NCBI GenBank assembly: GCA_026387555.1 | Contig: JAPLLM010000096.1 | Span: 9,760 to 14,972, forward strand | Reading direction: 5' to 3' | DNA: 5,213 bases | Source of the DNA: Candidatus Omnitrophota bacterium | Lineage (GTDB): Bacteria; Omnitrophota; Gorgyraeia; Gygaellales; Profunditerraquicolaceae | Shown: one piece after another, positions 4,732 to 5,213 of the stretch | Position numbering within the stretch: position 1 is the first letter of the stretch | Layout of the letters: the number at the start of each line of letters is the position of its first letter | Notes under the pieces: generated by a model | Seen by the model: only the letters and a program-made list of their open reading frames with translations | The model's database searches: none | What the model was told of the DNA's origin: nothing | Translations under genes and position numbers: made by a program

Positions 4732-5213
4732 ATGCTGCGTCGGTTATTCAAGGGCATTACGGAGCTGATTTATCCCAAAAAATGCCTGGCGTGTAAAGAT
4801 TTGCTTGCGCCGGCAGAGAATTCAGGGCATGTCTGCGCAGGATGCTTTAGTAAGATTAAATTTAATATTCCGCCCTTCTGCCATTCCTGCGGAAGGCATC
4901 TGGAAGACTTTAAAACACACAAGAGCCTCTGCCCGCAGTGTCTAAAAATTAAGTTGAATTTTGACCGCGCCTTCTCCCCTTGCGTCTATGAAGGTGTCGT
5001 CAAAGAATTGATCCACGAGTTTAAATATAAAGGTAAGGTGCGGCTGGCTCAACCGCTAAGCGCTTTAATGGCGAACTTCATCCGCGAATACTCCTTGCCC
5101 ATGGAATATATGGACCACATCCTCCCCATGCCCTTATCTAAAACAAGGCTGCGGGAGAGAGAATTTAATCAAGCGCATCATTTAAGCAGTCATATATCGG
5201 CAGTTTTTGAAAA
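4732..5213 (+). CDS. comFC: ComF-family protein (zinc ribbons plus phosphoribosyltransferase domain), 5' part
   Basis: The frame is open to the window edge: 160 residues are seen of a family usually about 220-250. Four CxxC pairs (Cys18/21, 35/38, 50/53, 67/70) form two probable zinc ribbons, followed by the linker FSPCVYEGVVKELIHEFKYKGK (81-102) and PMPLSKTRLREREFNQAHHL (132-151). This last block is the ComF signature before the type I PRTase core. The PRPP loop should lie just past the window. The signature usually reads RGFNQ; here Glu144 replaces Gly. ComFC/GntX-type proteins are cytoplasmic and act in DNA uptake in naturally competent bacteria, though many carriers are not known to be competent. 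The ATG at 4732 fits the family N-terminus (LxxLIYPKKCLAC), and no ATG, GTG or TTG lies in frame between it and base 4639. It is divergent from pyrE, 174 bases apart. Confidence 0.92.
   Translation, partial: MLRRLFKGITELIYPKKCLACKDLLAPAENSGHVCAGCFSKIKFNIPPFCHSCGRHLEDFKTHKSLCPQCLKIKLNFDRAFSPCVYEGVVKELIHEFKYKGKVRLAQPLSALMANFIREYSLPMEYMDHILPMPLSKTRLREREFNQAHHLSSHISAVFE

Overview
This window looks like a contig from an uncultivated, Gram-negative-type bacterium. Candidatus Omnitrophota (formerly OP3) is my best guess. The clues are a DUF4900-type secreted or pilus-associated protein, an M48 metallopeptidase with a lipoprotein-type signal, and compact operons with few Shine-Dalgarno sites. The assignment comes from remembered gene style, not from a phylogenetic marker, so treat it as moderate to weak.

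Layout. (1) Bases 1-1364, plus strand: the 3' end of a DUF4900-like protein, then after three bases a small membrane-anchored, Pro/Ser/Thr-rich protein of unknown function. This pair is probably the tail of a pilus or surface-structure operon that begins upstream. (2) Bases 1394-4557, minus strand: a tight three-gene operon read pyrE (orotate phosphoribosyltransferase), then an HI0933/BaiN-type FAD flavoprotein, then a Maf nucleotide pyrophosphatase joined in frame to an M48 metallopeptidase. The genes overlap or lie one base apart. The operon converges on the plus-strand pair with only 29 bases between stop codons and no clear terminator. (3) Bases 4558-4731: the divergent intergenic region. 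It holds two well-formed sigma70-type promoters facing outward, with three 28-base palindromic units between them. (4) Bases 4732-5213, plus strand: the 5' part of a ComF-family gene (zinc ribbons plus the start of a phosphoribosyltransferase domain), running off the window.

How the genes fit together. pyrE makes OMP from orotate and PRPP. Maf-type enzymes hydrolyse non-canonical or excess nucleoside triphosphates. ComF belongs to the PRPP-binding PRTase superfamily. There is therefore a loose nucleotide-metabolism theme, but the flavoprotein and the peptidase do not fit it, and the operon may be held together only by co-transcription.

The most unusual points are the Maf-M48 reading-frame fusion, which would join a cytoplasmic enzyme to an exported peptidase through what looks like a lipoprotein signal peptide, and the intergenic region. 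In the latter, three palindromes share a 14-base spacer pattern but have different, still self-complementary arms. They sit exactly between two promoters whose predicted start sites fall on, or three bases before, the start codons, suggesting leaderless transcripts.
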